A stretch of 64,000 bases of DNA from Pseudomonas sp. 21 (GCF_000955805.1 NZ_JYOA01000007.1:441272-505271); one strand, 5' to 3'. Positions 1 through 8,846 are shown, numbered from the stretch's first letter. Notes: generated from the sequence alone by a model not told the origin. Translations and numbers: made by a program.

Positions 1-17
1 GCATGGCCCGCTCCTAC
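1..17. repeat. REP element, truncated by window edge
   Basis: Half of the CATGGCCCGCTCCTAC-type REP that recurs intact near 43.4, 56.4 and 59.3 kb. Its outer half lies before position 1. The rest of 18-106 shows no gene. Confidence 0.7.
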
Positions 18-106
18 CGGGAGAGTCGGTGTGAAGCGGGTGGCGAGAAGATCGAATAGGGGGCTGGCATCCCTGCCGTTGTTCCTCTGCTCAAGGTCAA
101 CCCCGG

Positions 107-126
107 CCCGGCCATCCATGGCCGGG
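107..126 (-). terminator. Hairpin downstream of nrdJb, possible terminator
   Basis: Perfect 9-bp arms (CCCGGCCAT / ATGGCCGGG) with a 2-nt centre, about 37 bases past the nrdJb stop. No clear T-run follows on the minus strand, so it may stabilise the 3' end or need Rho to terminate. Confidence 0.4.
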
Positions 127-162
127 CGTTCGCCCGTCAAAACGCCTGCGTTTTGAGCGGGC

Positions 163-849
163 TCACCCACACTTCGAATGCCCGCAGTTCAGGCAGGTGG
201 CACAGCCATCCAACTGCACCACGGCCATGGTGTTGCACTTGCCGCACAGTTGGGCGCCGGCGGGGAAGCCTTCGCCGGGTTCGGCCTTGTTGGTCCCCTG
301 GGCGGCTTCGTAGGCGGCACGCTTTTCCGCGAGGTACAGGCGCTGTTCCTCGTCCATTTGCGCGCCTTCCATCAGGCCGATGGCGACCATGTGGCGTTCG
401 ATCACCGCGCCGATCTCGGCGACGATCGACGGCATATAGATGCCACCGCGCTTGAGATAGCCGCCGCGCGGGTCGAACACCGCCTTCATCTCTTCCACCA
501 GGAAGGTGCAGTCGCCGCCCTTGCGGAACACCGCGGACATGATCCGGGTGAGCGCGACGATCCACTGGAAGTGGTCCATGTTCTTCGAGTTGATGAAGAT
601 CTCGAAGGGCCGGCGCTGCTCGTACGGAGTATCCGGGTTGAGCACCACGTCGTTGATGGTCACGTACAGCGCGTGCTCGAACAGCGGCGACTTGATCTTG
701 TAGGTGGCGCCGACCAGCAACTCCGGCCGTTGCAGGGTTTCATCCATCTTCACCACGGCGGCGGCCGCGGCGGCTTCCACGCGGGCCTTTTCCTCGGCCA
801 CGTCCACCACCTGGAAGCCTTTGATCTTCTGGTTGATCTTGACGCTCAT
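163..849 (-). CDS. nrdJb: Class II ribonucleotide reductase, small C-terminal subunit NrdJb
   Basis: 228-residue protein forming the C-terminal part of the split adenosylcobalamin-dependent ribonucleotide reductase known in P. aeruginosa. That enzyme reduces ribonucleotides to deoxyribonucleotides independently of oxygen. The C-terminal 30 residues carry a cysteine cluster (CGKC ... CATC ... CGHSKC). It matches the redox-active or zinc-ribbon tail of class II enzymes that re-reduces the active site. An in-frame ATG lies 18 bases upstream at 867, overlapping the nrdJa stop. I chose 849 because GGAG sits about 6 bases before it. The gene is translationally coupled to nrdJa. Identity is strong; the exact start is less sure. 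Confidence 0.92.
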   Translation of the reverse strand: MSVKINQKIKGFQVVDVAEEKARVEAAAAAAVVKMDETLQRPELLVGATYKIKSPLFEHALYVTINDVVLNPDTPYEQRRPFEIFINSKNMDHFQWIVALTRIMSAVFRKGGDCTFLVEEMKAVFDPRGGYLKRGGIYMPSIVAEIGAVIERHMVAIGLMEGAQMDEEQRLYLAEKRAAYEAAQGTNKAEPGEGFPAGAQLCGKCNTMAVVQLDGCATCLNCGHSKCG

Positions 850-866
850 AGCATTCTCCAGGGGCA

Positions 867-3014
867 TCAGTACTTGCCGTAATAGCCTTCTTTCAGGGCG
901 TCGAAGAGGTTCGCGGCGGTATGTATCTCGCCGTCGTACTCCACTTCCTCGTTGCCCTTGAGCTCCACCACGCTGCCGTCTTCCAACTCGAAGCGGTACA
1001 CCGTCTTCTCCAGGTCCGACTCCTTCACCAGCACGCCCTGGAAGGCCGCCGGGTTGAAGCGGAAGGTGGTGCAGCCCTTCAGGCCCTGGCGCCAGGCGTA
1101 GAGGTAGATGTCCTTGAAATCCTCGAACGGGTAGTCGGTGGGGACGTTGGCGGTCTTGGAGATCGACGAGTCGATCCACTTCTGCGCGGCGGCCTGGATG
1201 TCCACGTGTTGCTGCGGAGTAATGTCATCGGCGGTGATGAAGTAGTCCGGCAGGCGGTGCTTCTCTTCCTCGGCGCCGGGGACCGCATGCTTGTCGACCT
1301 GATCGCGGTACGCCAGCAATTCGTAGCTGAAGACCGAGATCTTCTCCTTGGTCTTGCGCCCGGGGCGGATCAGGTTGCGCGAATAGTGGTGGGCGAAGCT
1401 CGGCTCGATGCCGTTGGAGGCATTGTTGGCCAGGCTCAGGCTGATGGTGCCGGTGGGCGCGATGGAGCTGTGGTGGGTGAAGCGCGCGCCGTGCTCGGCC
1501 AGCTCCTCGATCAGTTGCGGCGCATGCTCGGCGACGCGCTGCATGTAGCGCGAGTACCGGGCGTGCAGGACGCGGCCCGCCACCTTGTCGCCGACCTTGA
1601 GGCCATCGGCTTTCATTTCCGGGCGCTTGCGCAGCATTTCGGCGGTGACTTCGTACTCCTTCACCAGCGCCGGTGCCGGGCCTTTCTCGCGGGACAGTTC
1701 CAGCGCCACTTCCCAGCCGACCAGGGCCATCTCGCGCGCCACTTCCTCGGTGAACACGCAGGCTTCCGGGCTGCCGTAGCGCAGCTTGAGCAGGGTCAGC
1801 GCCGAGCCCAGGCCGAGGAAGCCCATGCCGTGGCGACGCTTGCCGAGGATTTCCGCGCGTTGCTGTTCCAGCGGCAGGCCGTTGATCTCCACCACGTTGT
1901 CGAGCATGCGGGTGAACACCCGGACCACTTCGCGGTAGCGCTCCCAGTCGAAGCGCGCGTTGTCGCCGAAGGCGTCGACCACGAAGGTGGTCAGGTTCAC
2001 CGAGCCCAGCAGGCACGAACCGTAGGGCGGCAGCGGCTGCTCGCCGCACGGGTTGGTGGCGCGGATCGCCTCGCACCACCAGTTGTTGTTCATCTCGTTG
2101 ACGCGGTCGATGAGGATGAAGCCGGGTTCGGCGTAGTCGTAGGTGGACACCATGATCATGTCCCACAGGTGCCGCGCCTTGACCCGCCCGTAGACCTTGC
2201 AGGCCACGCGGCCGTCATCGCCCACCAGGTAGTCGTCTTGCAGCGGCCAGTCGCGCCAGACCACTTCCTCAGCATCGTTCAGGTCGACTTCGTTGCGCTC
2301 CTTCTGGTGGATCGGGAACACCAGCGGCCAGTCCTCGTCGTCCTCCACGGCGTTCATGAAACCGTCAGTGATCAGCAGGCTGAGGTTGAACTGGCGCAGG
2401 CGGCCGTCTTCACGCTTGGCGCGGATGAACTCGCGCACGTCCGGATGACTGACGTCGAAGGTGCCCATCTGCGCGCCGCGCCGCCCGCCGGCGGAGCTGA
2501 CGGTGAAGCACATCTTGTCGTAGATATCCATGAACGACAGCGGCCCGCTGGTGTGCGCGCCGGCGCCGGAGACGTAGGCGCCGCGCGGGCGCAGGGTGCT
2601 GAACTCGTAGCCGATGCCGCAGCCGGCCTTGAGCGTCAGCCCGGCCTCGTGGACCTTCTCCAGGATGTCGTCCATGGAGTCGCGGATGATCCCCGAGACG
2701 GTGCAGTTGATGGTCGAGGTGGCCGGCTTGTGCCCCTGGGCACCGGCGTTGGAGATGATCCGCCCGGCCGGGATGGCGCCGTTGCGCAGGGCCCAGAGGA
2801 AGCGCTCGTACCAGTGCTCACGCAGTGCCTTGTTGGTCTCGACGTCGGCGAGGGCGCGGGCGACGCGCTGCCAGGTTTCGTCGACGCTGCCGTCGATGGG
2901 GTCACCGCTCTTGTGCTTGAGACGGTACTTGCTGTCCCAGATGTCCTGCGAGGCAGGCTGCAGGGCGAGAACTCCTGGGTTGGCGCCGCGTTGGCGCGCA
3001 TCGGTCTTGGCCAT
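867..3014 (-). CDS. nrdJa: Class II (B12-dependent) ribonucleotide reductase catalytic subunit NrdJa
   Basis: 715-residue catalytic chain of the split class II ribonucleotide reductase. The N-terminal part holds the barrel entry segment (DSMDDILEKVHEAG, LKAGCGIGYEFS). The middle carries the NPCGEQPLPPYGSCLLGSVNLT region with active-site Asn, Cys and Glu typical of the family. Later HHSSIAPTGTISL and NIASNGIEP-like stretches are also characteristic. The reading frame opens upstream at 3074, but the ATG at 3014 has GGAGG 11 bases before it and starts MAKTDARQ, as I recall for Pseudomonas. NrdJa lacks the C-terminal cysteine tail, which is supplied by nrdJb immediately downstream. Upstream NrdR boxes and an Anr/Dnr-like box suggest control by nucleotide status and low oxygen. 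Confidence 0.94.
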   Translation of the reverse strand: MAKTDARQRGANPGVLALQPASQDIWDSKYRLKHKSGDPIDGSVDETWQRVARALADVETNKALREHWYERFLWALRNGAIPAGRIISNAGAQGHKPATSTINCTVSGIIRDSMDDILEKVHEAGLTLKAGCGIGYEFSTLRPRGAYVSGAGAHTSGPLSFMDIYDKMCFTVSSAGGRRGAQMGTFDVSHPDVREFIRAKREDGRLRQFNLSLLITDGFMNAVEDDEDWPLVFPIHQKERNEVDLNDAEEVVWRDWPLQDDYLVGDDGRVACKVYGRVKARHLWDMIMVSTYDYAEPGFILIDRVNEMNNNWWCEAIRATNPCGEQPLPPYGSCLLGSVNLTTFVVDAFGDNARFDWERYREVVRVFTRMLDNVVEINGLPLEQQRAEILGKRRHGMGFLGLGSALTLLKLRYGSPEACVFTEEVAREMALVGWEVALELSREKGPAPALVKEYEVTAEMLRKRPEMKADGLKVGDKVAGRVLHARYSRYMQRVAEHAPQLIEELAEHGARFTHHSSIAPTGTISLSLANNASNGIEPSFAHHYSRNLIRPGRKTKEKISVFSYELLAYRDQVDKHAVPGAEEEKHRLPDYFITADDITPQQHVDIQAAAQKWIDSSISKTANVPTDYPFEDFKDIYLYAWRQGLKGCTTFRFNPAAFQGVLVKESDLEKTVYRFELEDGSVVELKGNEEVEYDGEIHTAANLFDALKEGYYGKY

Positions 3015-3068
3015 CCGGGAAATAACCTCCTGTCGGTTGGGTGGCAGGGCGCAAAGGAGCGCGAGTAG

Positions 3069-3084
3069 ACCCAATATGTAGACA
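3069..3084 (-). promoter_or_regulatory. NrdR box, promoter-proximal copy
   Basis: ACCCAATATGTAGACA resembles the NrdR consensus (acacwatatatwgtgt). Its core CAATAT lies exactly 31 bp from the same core in the second box, the three-turn spacing typical of NrdR tandem sites before ribonucleotide reductase genes. Confidence 0.72.
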
Positions 3085-3091
3085 CAGAAGA

Positions 3092-3105
3092 CTGATCGGC
3101 ATCAA
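3092..3105. promoter_or_regulatory. Anr/Dnr (FNR-type) box
   Basis: CTGATCGGCATCAA matches TTGAT-N4-ATCAA with one mismatch. It overlaps the distal NrdR box and sits about 80-90 bp before the nrdJa start. From family knowledge, class II reductase expression in P. aeruginosa rises at low oxygen; the site itself is a prediction. Confidence 0.6.
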
Positions 3106-3115
3106 TATCTTGTGC
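3100..3115 (-). promoter_or_regulatory. NrdR box, promoter-distal copy
   Basis: CATCAATATCTTGTGC shares the CAATAT core with the box at 3069-3084 at a centre-to-centre distance of 31 bp. It overlaps the FNR-type box. Confidence 0.7.
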
Positions 3116-3265
3116 CTGGCTCGCACCATTACACACGATAGACGGTTGACCGGAAGGCGCTGAAAAACAAGCACGAAGGCGACGATTGGCGGGCGTAAGC
3201 CGCAAATCAGGTAGGGAGGTTTCATGCAGGAATGGTGCGACGATCAGGCGCGGCGATGGGCTTTC

Positions 3266-3336
3266 GTAGGAGGGGACTTCGTCCCCGATGTTGTCCGGCG
3301 CGAGGCGAACCTATCGCGGACGAAGTCCGCTCCTAC
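3266..3336. repeat. Inverted REP pair (GGACGAAGTCC type)
   Basis: Two REP arms in opposite orientation: GTAGGAGGGGACTTCGTCCC and the partner ending GCTCCTAC. Both share the CTTCG/CGAAG centre. They lie in the 445-base gap between the nrdJa promoter and the znuA 3' end. Confidence 0.8.
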
Positions 3337-3354
3337 GCTCAGGTCGGGTTCAGG

Positions 3355-3426
3355 GGCGCATAAAGCGGAACGCTTTCTGCGCCATCCGAAGCCCAGCGGC
3401 GGATAACGCCCGAGGCGTTATTCGCC
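3355..3426. repeat. Tandem palindromes (GGCGCATAAAGCG and GGCGGATAACGCC types)
   Basis: Two strong hairpins in series. GGCGCATAAAGCG-GAA-CGCTTTCTGCGCC (3355-3383) has 13-bp arms with one mismatch. GGCGGATAACGCC-CGA-GGCGTTATTCGCC (3398-3426) also has 13-bp arms with one mismatch. Both look like dispersed Pseudomonas repeats. They could end znuA transcription from the minus strand. Confidence 0.65.
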
Positions 3427-3459
3427 CTACGATCAGGGAAGCTACGGCAGTAGCCCGGA

Positions 3460-4398
3460 TCAGAGCTTCTCCAGGCACCCGGCAAACTCATCCGCCAGGT
3501 TGCCCAGCAGATGCTCATAACCCTGGGCATCGACCTTCACGCCAACGCCCAGGTCATCCAGCTCGGCCAGGCGCACCGGCAAGCCCTGGCTCAGGGTGTC
3601 GGCCAGGCGCGGGCGGATTGGCGGCTCGCTGAAGATGCAGGACGGCCCGGCCTTCTGCAGCTGAGCACGCATCATGGCGACATGGCGGGCGCCTGGCTGC
3701 ACGTCGGCGGACACGGCAAAGACGCCGGTGTGCCGCAGGCCATAGGCCTCCTCGAAGTAGTCGAATGCCTCGTGGAAGACGAAGAACGGCTTGCCCTTGA
3801 GCGGATCGATACGTTGCTGCAGGCGGGTATTGAGCTGGTCCATGCGCTCGTCGAAGGCTTTCAGGTTGGCCTGGTAGCGGCTGGCGTTGGCCGGGTCGGC
3901 GATGGCCAGGTCCTCGGCCATGCGCGCGGCGATCACCTGTGCGTTGGCCGGTAAAAGCCACAAATGTGCGTCGATCATGCCGGGACGGTGATCGTGGTCG
4001 TGGCCCAGGTCGTCGTGGTCATCGTCATGGTCCGGATGATTCGACTCGCTGAAGTCGGCGAACTTGCGCAGGTGCATGCCGGCCTGGTCCTGCAGCGCCA
4101 CGCTCGGGCCCTTGCGGCTGTCCAGCACCTTGGGCAGGAAGTTCTCCAGGTCCGGGCCGACCCAGTAGAACAGCTGTGCATCGCGCACGCGGCGGATGTC
4201 CGAGGGGCGCAGCGAATAGCTGTGCGGCGAGGCGCCCGGCGGTAGCAGCACGTCCGGCGTGCCCTCGCCATCCTGGATGGCGGCGGCGATCAGTTGCAGC
4301 GGCTTGATGCTGGTCAGCACACTGACCTCGGCACGCACGGGGAGGCTGAGCAGCAGCGCGCAGGCGGCGGTCAGCAGGGCGACGGGACGGAAGGACAC
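3460..4398 (-). CDS. znuA: Zinc ABC transporter periplasmic binding protein ZnuA
   Basis: 312-residue periplasmic zinc-binding protein that delivers Zn2+ to ZnuB/ZnuC. A signal peptide (hydrophobic ALLTAACALLLSLPVRA) precedes TSIKPLQLIAAAI, the usual mature start of cluster-9 metal-binding proteins. The metal-chelating loop near residues 115-135 is rich in His and Asp (DHDDDHDDLGHDHDH). Expected ligand histidines are seen in GASPHSYS, DAHLWL and FVFHEAFDYF. No ATG fits the signal peptide. I use GTG at 4398; GTG at 4410 is in frame and equally possible, and neither has a good Shine-Dalgarno sequence. The gene diverges from zur-znuCB across a Zur box. Confidence 0.92.
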   Translation of the reverse strand: MSFRPVALLTAACALLLSLPVRAEVSVLTSIKPLQLIAAAIQDGEGTPDVLLPPGASPHSYSLRPSDIRRVRDAQLFYWVGPDLENFLPKVLDSRKGPSVALQDQAGMHLRKFADFSESNHPDHDDDHDDLGHDHDHRPGMIDAHLWLLPANAQVIAARMAEDLAIADPANASRYQANLKAFDERMDQLNTRLQQRIDPLKGKPFFVFHEAFDYFEEAYGLRHTGVFAVSADVQPGARHVAMMRAQLQKAGPSCIFSEPPIRPRLADTLSQGLPVRLAELDDLGVGVKVDAQGYEHLLGNLADEFAGCLEKL

Positions 4399-4423
4399 GG
4401 CGGCACTCACACAGGGGAGACAT

Positions 4424-4447
4424 GAAAGAGTAATATAATAACGTCTC
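4424..4447. promoter_or_regulatory. Zur box between znuA and zur
   Basis: An AT-rich inverted repeat with core GTAATATAATAAC (4430-4442) matches the GTTAT-N3-ATAAC heart of gamma-proteobacterial Zur sites. The flanks (GAAAGA / CGTCTC) are also roughly symmetrical. It lies between both start codons and so can repress znuA and zur-znuCB together when zinc is sufficient. Confidence 0.78.
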
Positions 4448-4468
4448 TGAACCCGAGCGTCGCCGCGC

Positions 4469-4975
4469 ATGTACAAGATCGCCCCCAAGACTCCCCTCGC
4501 CTGCCGCCCGCACGACCACGCCAACTGCGTGGCCAGCGCCCTGGCCGACGCCGACGCGCTGTGCGCGCGCCAGGGCGTGCGCCTGACCGAGCTGCGTCGG
4601 CGCGTGCTGGAGCTGGTCTGGGCGAGCCACAAGCCGCTGGGCGCCTACGACATCCTCGCCGTGCTGAGTGAGGAAGACGGCCGCAAGGCGGCGCCGCCGA
4701 CGGTTTACCGCGCCCTGGATTTCCTCCTGGAAAACGGCCTGGTACACCGCATCGCCTCGCTCAACGCCTTCATCGGCTGCGCCCACCCCGAACACGCCCA
4801 CGAAGGCCAGTTCCTGATCTGCCGCGCCTGCCACACCGCCATCGAGCTGGAACAACCGGCCATCAGCGAAGCCATTGTCGCCGGCGCCAAAGGCGTCGGC
4901 TTCGCCGTGGAGAGCCAGACCGTCGAGATCGTCGGCCTCTGCGGCGCCTGCGCCCCCGGCCAGCGGGAGGCGTGA
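4469..4975 (+). CDS. zur: Zinc uptake regulator Zur (Np20), Fur family
   Basis: 168-residue Fur-family repressor that senses zinc and shuts off zinc importers. The winged helix (residues about 25-85) includes [14 protein letters not shown] and [19 protein letters not shown]. The C-terminal dimerisation/metal domain has [17 protein letters not shown], with the CxxC structural zinc site completed by the terminal CGAC. The length and [17 protein letters not shown] start fit the Pseudomonas protein called Np20. The stop overlaps the znuC ATG (ATGA), so zur-znuC-znuB are cotranscribed and the repressor controls its own operon. Confidence 0.95.
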   Translation: MYKIAPKTPLACRPHDHANCVASALADADALCARQGVRLTELRRRVLELVWASHKPLGAYDILAVLSEEDGRKAAPPTVYRALDFLLENGLVHRIASLNAFIGCAHPEHAHEGQFLICRACHTAIELEQPAISEAIVAGAKGVGFAVESQTVEIVGLCGACAPGQREA

Positions 4976-5775
4976 TGAGCGACGCCCTGATCCGCCTGCA
5001 AGGCGTCGGCGTCAGCTATGGCGGCCAGGCGGTACTGCAGAACGTCGACCTGACCATCGCTCCCGGCGAGATCGTCACCCTGATCGGCCCCAACGGCGCC
5101 GGCAAGACGACCCTGGTGCGCAGCGTGCTCGGCCTGCTCAAGCCCGACAGCGGCAGCGTCTGGCGCCAGCCGAAGCTGTCCATCGGCTATATGCCGCAGA
5201 AGCTCCACGTCGACCCGACCCTGCCGCTCACCGTCTTCCGCTTCCTGCGCCTGGTGCCCGGCGTGCAGCGCACCCACGCGCTCGACGCGCTGAAGGAAGT
5301 GGGTGCCGCCCACGTGATCGACAAGCCGCTGCAGAGCGTCTCCGGTGGCGAGCTGCAGCGCGTGCTGCTGGCCCGCGCCCTGCTGCGCAAGCCGGAACTG
5401 CTGGTGCTCGACGAACCCGTGCAGGGCGTCGACGTTGCCGGCCAGGCCGAGCTGTACCGCCTGATCGGCCGCCTGCGCGACCGCCTCGGTTGCGGCGTGC
5501 TGATGGTCTCCCACGACCTGCACCTGGTGATGAGCGCCACCGACAAGGTGGTCTGCCTGAACCGCCACGTCTGCTGCTCCGGGCACCCGGAACAGGTCAG
5601 CGGCGACCCGGCCTTCGTCGAGCTGTTCGGCCAGGATGCCCGCAGCCTGGCGGTCTATCACCACCACCACGACCATTCCCACGACCTGCACGGCGAGGTG
5701 GTGAAACCCGCCTTCCCCGCCGGCACCCGCTTCACTCCGGTCCACCAGCACGGCCCCGACTGCAACCATGGCTGA
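4975..5775 (+). CDS. znuC: Zinc ABC transporter ATPase ZnuC with histidine-rich tail
   Basis: 266-residue ATPase energising ZnuB. Walker A is GPNGAGKTT, the signature is [15 protein letters not shown], Walker B is LLVLDEP and the switch is SHDLH. After the ATPase core the C-terminus has two His-rich stretches ([12 protein letters not shown] and HQHGPDCNH), which could hold zinc on the cytoplasmic side. The ATG at 4975 is preferred over GTG at 4972 because of the spacing to GGGAGG. It overlaps zur by one base-sharing ATGA and overlaps znuB by 8 bases. Confidence 0.95.
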   Translation: MSDALIRLQGVGVSYGGQAVLQNVDLTIAPGEIVTLIGPNGAGKTTLVRSVLGLLKPDSGSVWRQPKLSIGYMPQKLHVDPTLPLTVFRFLRLVPGVQRTHALDALKEVGAAHVIDKPLQSVSGGELQRVLLARALLRKPELLVLDEPVQGVDVAGQAELYRLIGRLRDRLGCGVLMVSHDLHLVMSATDKVVCLNRHVCCSGHPEQVSGDPAFVELFGQDARSLAVYHHHHDHSHDLHGEVVKPAFPAGTRFTPVHQHGPDCNHG

Positions 5776-6556
5776 TTTCCTGCTCAACGCCCTCCTCGCC
5801 GGGCTGGCCCTGGCGGTGGTCGCCGGGCCCCTGGGTTCGTTCGTCGTCTGGCGACGCATGGCCTATTTCGGCGACACCCTGTCCCACGCCGCCCTGCTCG
5901 GCGTCGCCCTCGGCTTCCTGCTGGACGTCAGCCCGACCCTGGCGGTGACCGTCGGCTGCGTGCTGCTCGCCGTGCTGCTGGTCACCCTGCAGCAGCGCCA
6001 GCCGCTGGCCGCCGACACCCTGCTGGGCATCCTCGCCCACAGCACGCTGTCGCTGGGCCTGGTGACGCTGAGCTTCATGAAGGAAGTGCGCGTCGACCTG
6101 ATGGCCTACCTGTTCGGCGACCTGCTCGCCGTCAGCCAGACCGACCTGCTGTGGATCGTCGCCGGCAGCGCCCTGGTGCTGGGGCTGATCTGCTGGCTGT
6201 GGCGGCCGCTGCTGGCGATCACCGTGCACGAGGAACTGGCGCGAGTCGAAGGCCTGCCGGTCACCGCCATTCGCCTGGCGCTGATGCTGTTGATCGCCAT
6301 CGTCATCGCCGTGGCCATGAAGATCGTCGGCGTGCTGCTGATCACCTCCTTGCTGATCATCCCTGCCGCCGCCGCCCAGCGGCATGCGCGCAGCCCTGAA
6401 CAAATGGCCTTCGGCGCGAGTCTGATCGGCCTGGTGGCGGTGTGCGCCGGGCTCTCGCTGTCCTGGTTCAAGGACACCCCCGCCGGTCCCTCCATCGTGG
6501 TCAGCGCGGCAGCCCTGTTCCTGCTGAGTTTTGTCCTGCCGCGCCGGACGGTGTAG
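5768..6556 (+). CDS. znuB: Zinc ABC transporter permease ZnuB
   Basis: 262-residue integral membrane permease of the ABC-3 family, with about eight hydrophobic segments from [19 protein letters not shown] to [10 protein letters not shown]. The [16 protein letters not shown] segment and the [11 protein letters not shown] coupling region are typical. The start codon lies inside the znuC 3' end, indicating translational coupling. It is the last gene of the zur-znuCB operon. Confidence 0.94.
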   Translation: MADFLLNALLAGLALAVVAGPLGSFVVWRRMAYFGDTLSHAALLGVALGFLLDVSPTLAVTVGCVLLAVLLVTLQQRQPLAADTLLGILAHSTLSLGLVTLSFMKEVRVDLMAYLFGDLLAVSQTDLLWIVAGSALVLGLICWLWRPLLAITVHEELARVEGLPVTAIRLALMLLIAIVIAVAMKIVGVLLITSLLIIPAAAAQRHARSPEQMAFGASLIGLVAVCAGLSLSWFKDTPAGPSIVVSAAALFLLSFVLPRRTV

Positions 6557-6559
6557 AAT
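6531..6559 (+). promoter_or_regulatory. Predicted sigma-70 promoter for the small lipoprotein
   Basis: TTGTCC (6531-6536) and TAGAAT (6554-6559) are separated by 17 bp and lie 35 bp before the ATG at 6594. The promoter is within the end of znuB, so the next gene can be expressed independently of zinc control. Confidence 0.55.
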
Positions 6560-6593
6560 TTGGCGATTTTTTGATCAAAAGAGACCCTGACGC

Positions 6594-6980
6594 ATGAAGT
6601 CGTTCGTCATCCGCCTGTTCGCGCTGATGGCCATGGCGCTGGCCCTCGCGGCCTGCCAGAGCACCGCGAGCAATCCGCCCAGCAGCAGTGGCTTCGAGAC
6701 CGAGCTGGCCGCCGGCCGTCTGGAATCCGCGCAGCTCGCGCTGGGTTCCGAACAGGAAGACGCCACCCAGCTCGCCGAGCGCCGCAAGCGCCTGGCCGAC
6801 GCGTACCTCGAGCGCAGCCGCGAAGCCCTGGCCAAGGGCGACGTCAACGGCGCCACCACCGCCCTGACCCGTGCCCGCTCGCTGATGCCCCGCGCCCCCG
6901 GCGTCGCCGCCGACGTCAGCGGCCTGCAGAAGCCCGCCGCTCCCGTGGCGCCGGCTGCCCAGCCGACCTGCACACCGTAA
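6594..6980 (+). CDS. Small predicted lipoprotein, function unknown
   Basis: 128-residue protein with a lipoprotein signal peptide (MKSFVIRLFALMAMALALAAC; lipobox LAAC, Cys about 21). The mature part is mainly helical and Ala/Glu/Arg-rich (FETELAAGRLESAQLAL, EERRKRLADAYLERSREAL-like), resembling a TPR-like repeat that ends in a Pro/Ala tail. It occupies the same place between znuB and metN as a conserved hypothetical in P. aeruginosa. I cannot assign a function. An envelope lipoprotein is well supported. A GGCGCC-N7-GGCGCC hairpin just downstream may end transcription. Confidence 0.85.
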   Translation: MKSFVIRLFALMAMALALAACQSTASNPPSSSGFETELAAGRLESAQLALGSEQEDATQLAERRKRLADAYLERSREALAKGDVNGATTALTRARSLMPRAPGVAADVSGLQKPAAPVAPAAQPTCTP

Positions 6981-7044
6981 ACCCACAGGCGCCCGTCCGC
7001 GGCGCCCGTTATTTCCTTTTGTTCCGTGCTTAGCTGAACAAAGA

Positions 7045-7074
7045 TTAATCAGCCATAAAAAAGCAGGTTAAAAT
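7045..7074 (+). promoter_or_regulatory. Predicted promoter of metNIQ
   Basis: TTAATC at 7045 and TTAAAA/TAAAAT at 7068-7074 are 17-18 bp apart in an AT-rich patch. This would give a leader of roughly 90 nt before the GTG start. I see no SAM-riboswitch-like structure in the leader. Confidence 0.45.
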
Positions 7075-7173
7075 GCGCGGTTTTGGCTGACCGCCTACGC
7101 TCGTCTCCTACGCCTGTTCATCCGACGGCTCCGGCAGCGAGCGGCGCCTCCCCGTACCCACAAGGTTCGCTAA

Positions 7174-8184
7174 GTGATCGAATTCCACGACGTCCACAAG
7201 ACCTATCGCGTCGCCGGACGCGATATCCCGGCCCTGCAGCCGACCCGCCTGTCCATCGAGGGCGGCCAGGTCTTCGGCCTGATCGGCCATTCCGGCGCCG
7301 GCAAAAGCACCCTGCTGCGCCTGATCAACCGCCTGGAAGAGCCCAGCGGCGGGCGCATCGTCATCGACGGCGAAGACATCACCGCCCTCGACGCCGACGG
7401 CCTGCGCCGCTTCCGCCAGCGCGTCGGGATGATCTTCCAGCACTTCAACCTGCTGGCCTCCAAGACCGTTGCCGACAACATCGCCATGCCGATGAGGCTC
7501 GCCGGCACCTTCAGCACCGCCGAAATCACCGCGCGGGTGGACGAACTGCTCGAGCGCGTCGGCCTCCAGGACCACGCCCGCAAGTACCCGGCGCAGCTCT
7601 CCGGTGGCCAGAAGCAGCGCGTCGGCATCGCCCGCGCCCTGGCCTGCCGGCCGACCATCCTGCTCTGCGACGAGGCCACCAGCGCCCTCGACCCACAGAC
7701 CACCGGCCAGGTCCTGCAACTGCTGGCGGAGATCAACCGCGAGCTGAAGCTGACCATCGTCCTGATCACCCACGAGATGGACGTGATCCGTCGCGTCTGC
7801 GACCAGGTGGCGGTGATGGATGCCGGGCGCATCGTCGAACAGGGCGAGGTCGCCGACGTGTTCCTCCATCCGCAACACGACACCACCCGCCGCTTCGTCT
7901 TCGAGGCCGAGCGCGTCGACGAGGACGAGCAGCACGATGACTTCGCCCACGTGCCGGGCCGCATCCTGCGCCTGACCTTCCGCGGCGAGGCGACCTACGC
8001 GCCACTGCTGGGCACCGTCGCGCGCCAGACCGGGGTCGACTACAGCATCCTCGCGGGGCGCATCGACCGCATCAAGGACCAGCCCTACGGCCAGCTCACC
8101 CTGTCCCTGGTGGGCGGTGACATCGAGGCCGCGATGACGCAACTGAATGCCGCCGACGTTCACGTGGAGGTGCTGCGCGCATGA
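7174..8184 (+). CDS. metN: Methionine ABC transporter ATPase MetN
   Basis: 336-residue ATPase of the D/L-methionine importer. Walker A is GHSGAGKST, the signature [14 protein letters not shown], Walker B LLCDEAT and the H-loop ITHEMDVI. The C-terminal ~90 residues (from about 245, [16 protein letters not shown]) form the NIL regulatory domain, which binds methionine and inhibits transport. The start is GTG with AAGG upstream. It overlaps metI by 4 bases. Paralogue number within the genome cannot be judged from this window. Confidence 0.94.
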   Translation: MIEFHDVHKTYRVAGRDIPALQPTRLSIEGGQVFGLIGHSGAGKSTLLRLINRLEEPSGGRIVIDGEDITALDADGLRRFRQRVGMIFQHFNLLASKTVADNIAMPMRLAGTFSTAEITARVDELLERVGLQDHARKYPAQLSGGQKQRVGIARALACRPTILLCDEATSALDPQTTGQVLQLLAEINRELKLTIVLITHEMDVIRRVCDQVAVMDAGRIVEQGEVADVFLHPQHDTTRRFVFEAERVDEDEQHDDFAHVPGRILRLTFRGEATYAPLLGTVARQTGVDYSILAGRIDRIKDQPYGQLTLSLVGGDIEAAMTQLNAADVHVEVLRA

Positions 8185-8846
8185 GCGACTTCTTTGTGAA
8201 TATCGACTGGTCCGAGATTCTCCAGGCCAGCCTCGACACCTTCTGGATGCTCGGCGGTTCGCTGCTGTTCACCGTCATCCTCGGCCTGCCGCTGGGCGTG
8301 CTGCTGTTCCTCACCGGGCCCAAGCAGATGTTCGCCAACCGCGGCATCTATGGCGTGCTGGCGTTCATCGTCAACGTGCTGCGCTCGCTGCCGTTCATCA
8401 TCCTGCTGATCGTGCTGATCCCGCTCACGGTGATCCTGGTCGGCACCTCGCTGGGCGTCGCCGGGGCCATCCCGCCGCTGGTGGTGGGTGCCACGCCGTT
8501 CTTCGCGCGCCTGGTGGAAACCGCGTTGCGCGAGGTGGACAAGGGCATCATCGAAGCCACCCAGGCCATGGGCGCCAGCACCCGCCAGATCATCTGGAAC
8601 GCCCTGCTGCCCGAGGCCCGTCCGGGCATCATCGCCGCCATCACGGTCACCGCCATCACCCTGGTGTCCTATACCGCGATGGCCGGCGTGGTCGGCGCCG
8701 GCGGCCTCGGCGACCTGGCGATCCGCTACGGCTACCAACGCTTCCAGGACGACGTGATGCTGCTCACCGTGGTGATGCTGGTGGTACTCGTCCAGATCCT
8801 GCAGACCGTCGGCGACAAGCTGGTGGTCCACTACTCGCGCAAATAA
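8181..8846 (+). CDS. metI: Methionine ABC transporter permease MetI
   Basis: 221-residue permease with five predicted membrane spans. The EAA coupling loop is clear at [25 protein letters not shown]. The start overlaps the metN stop (ATGA), and metQ follows after 41 bases. Family membership is unambiguous; substrate is taken from the MetN NIL domain and MetQ. Confidence 0.93.
   Translation: MSDFFVNIDWSEILQASLDTFWMLGGSLLFTVILGLPLGVLLFLTGPKQMFANRGIYGVLAFIVNVLRSLPFIILLIVLIPLTVILVGTSLGVAGAIPPLVVGATPFFARLVETALREVDKGIIEATQAMGASTRQIIWNALLPEARPGIIAAITVTAITLVSYTAMAGVVGAGGLGDLAIRYGYQRFQDDVMLLTVVMLVVLVQILQTVGDKLVVHYSRK

Noticed and set aside
921-3068. Long open frame on the plus strand opposite nrdJa
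   Set aside because: It is the antisense shadow of a high-GC gene; its His/Val/Leu/Ala-rich translation matches no family and it has no ribosome site.
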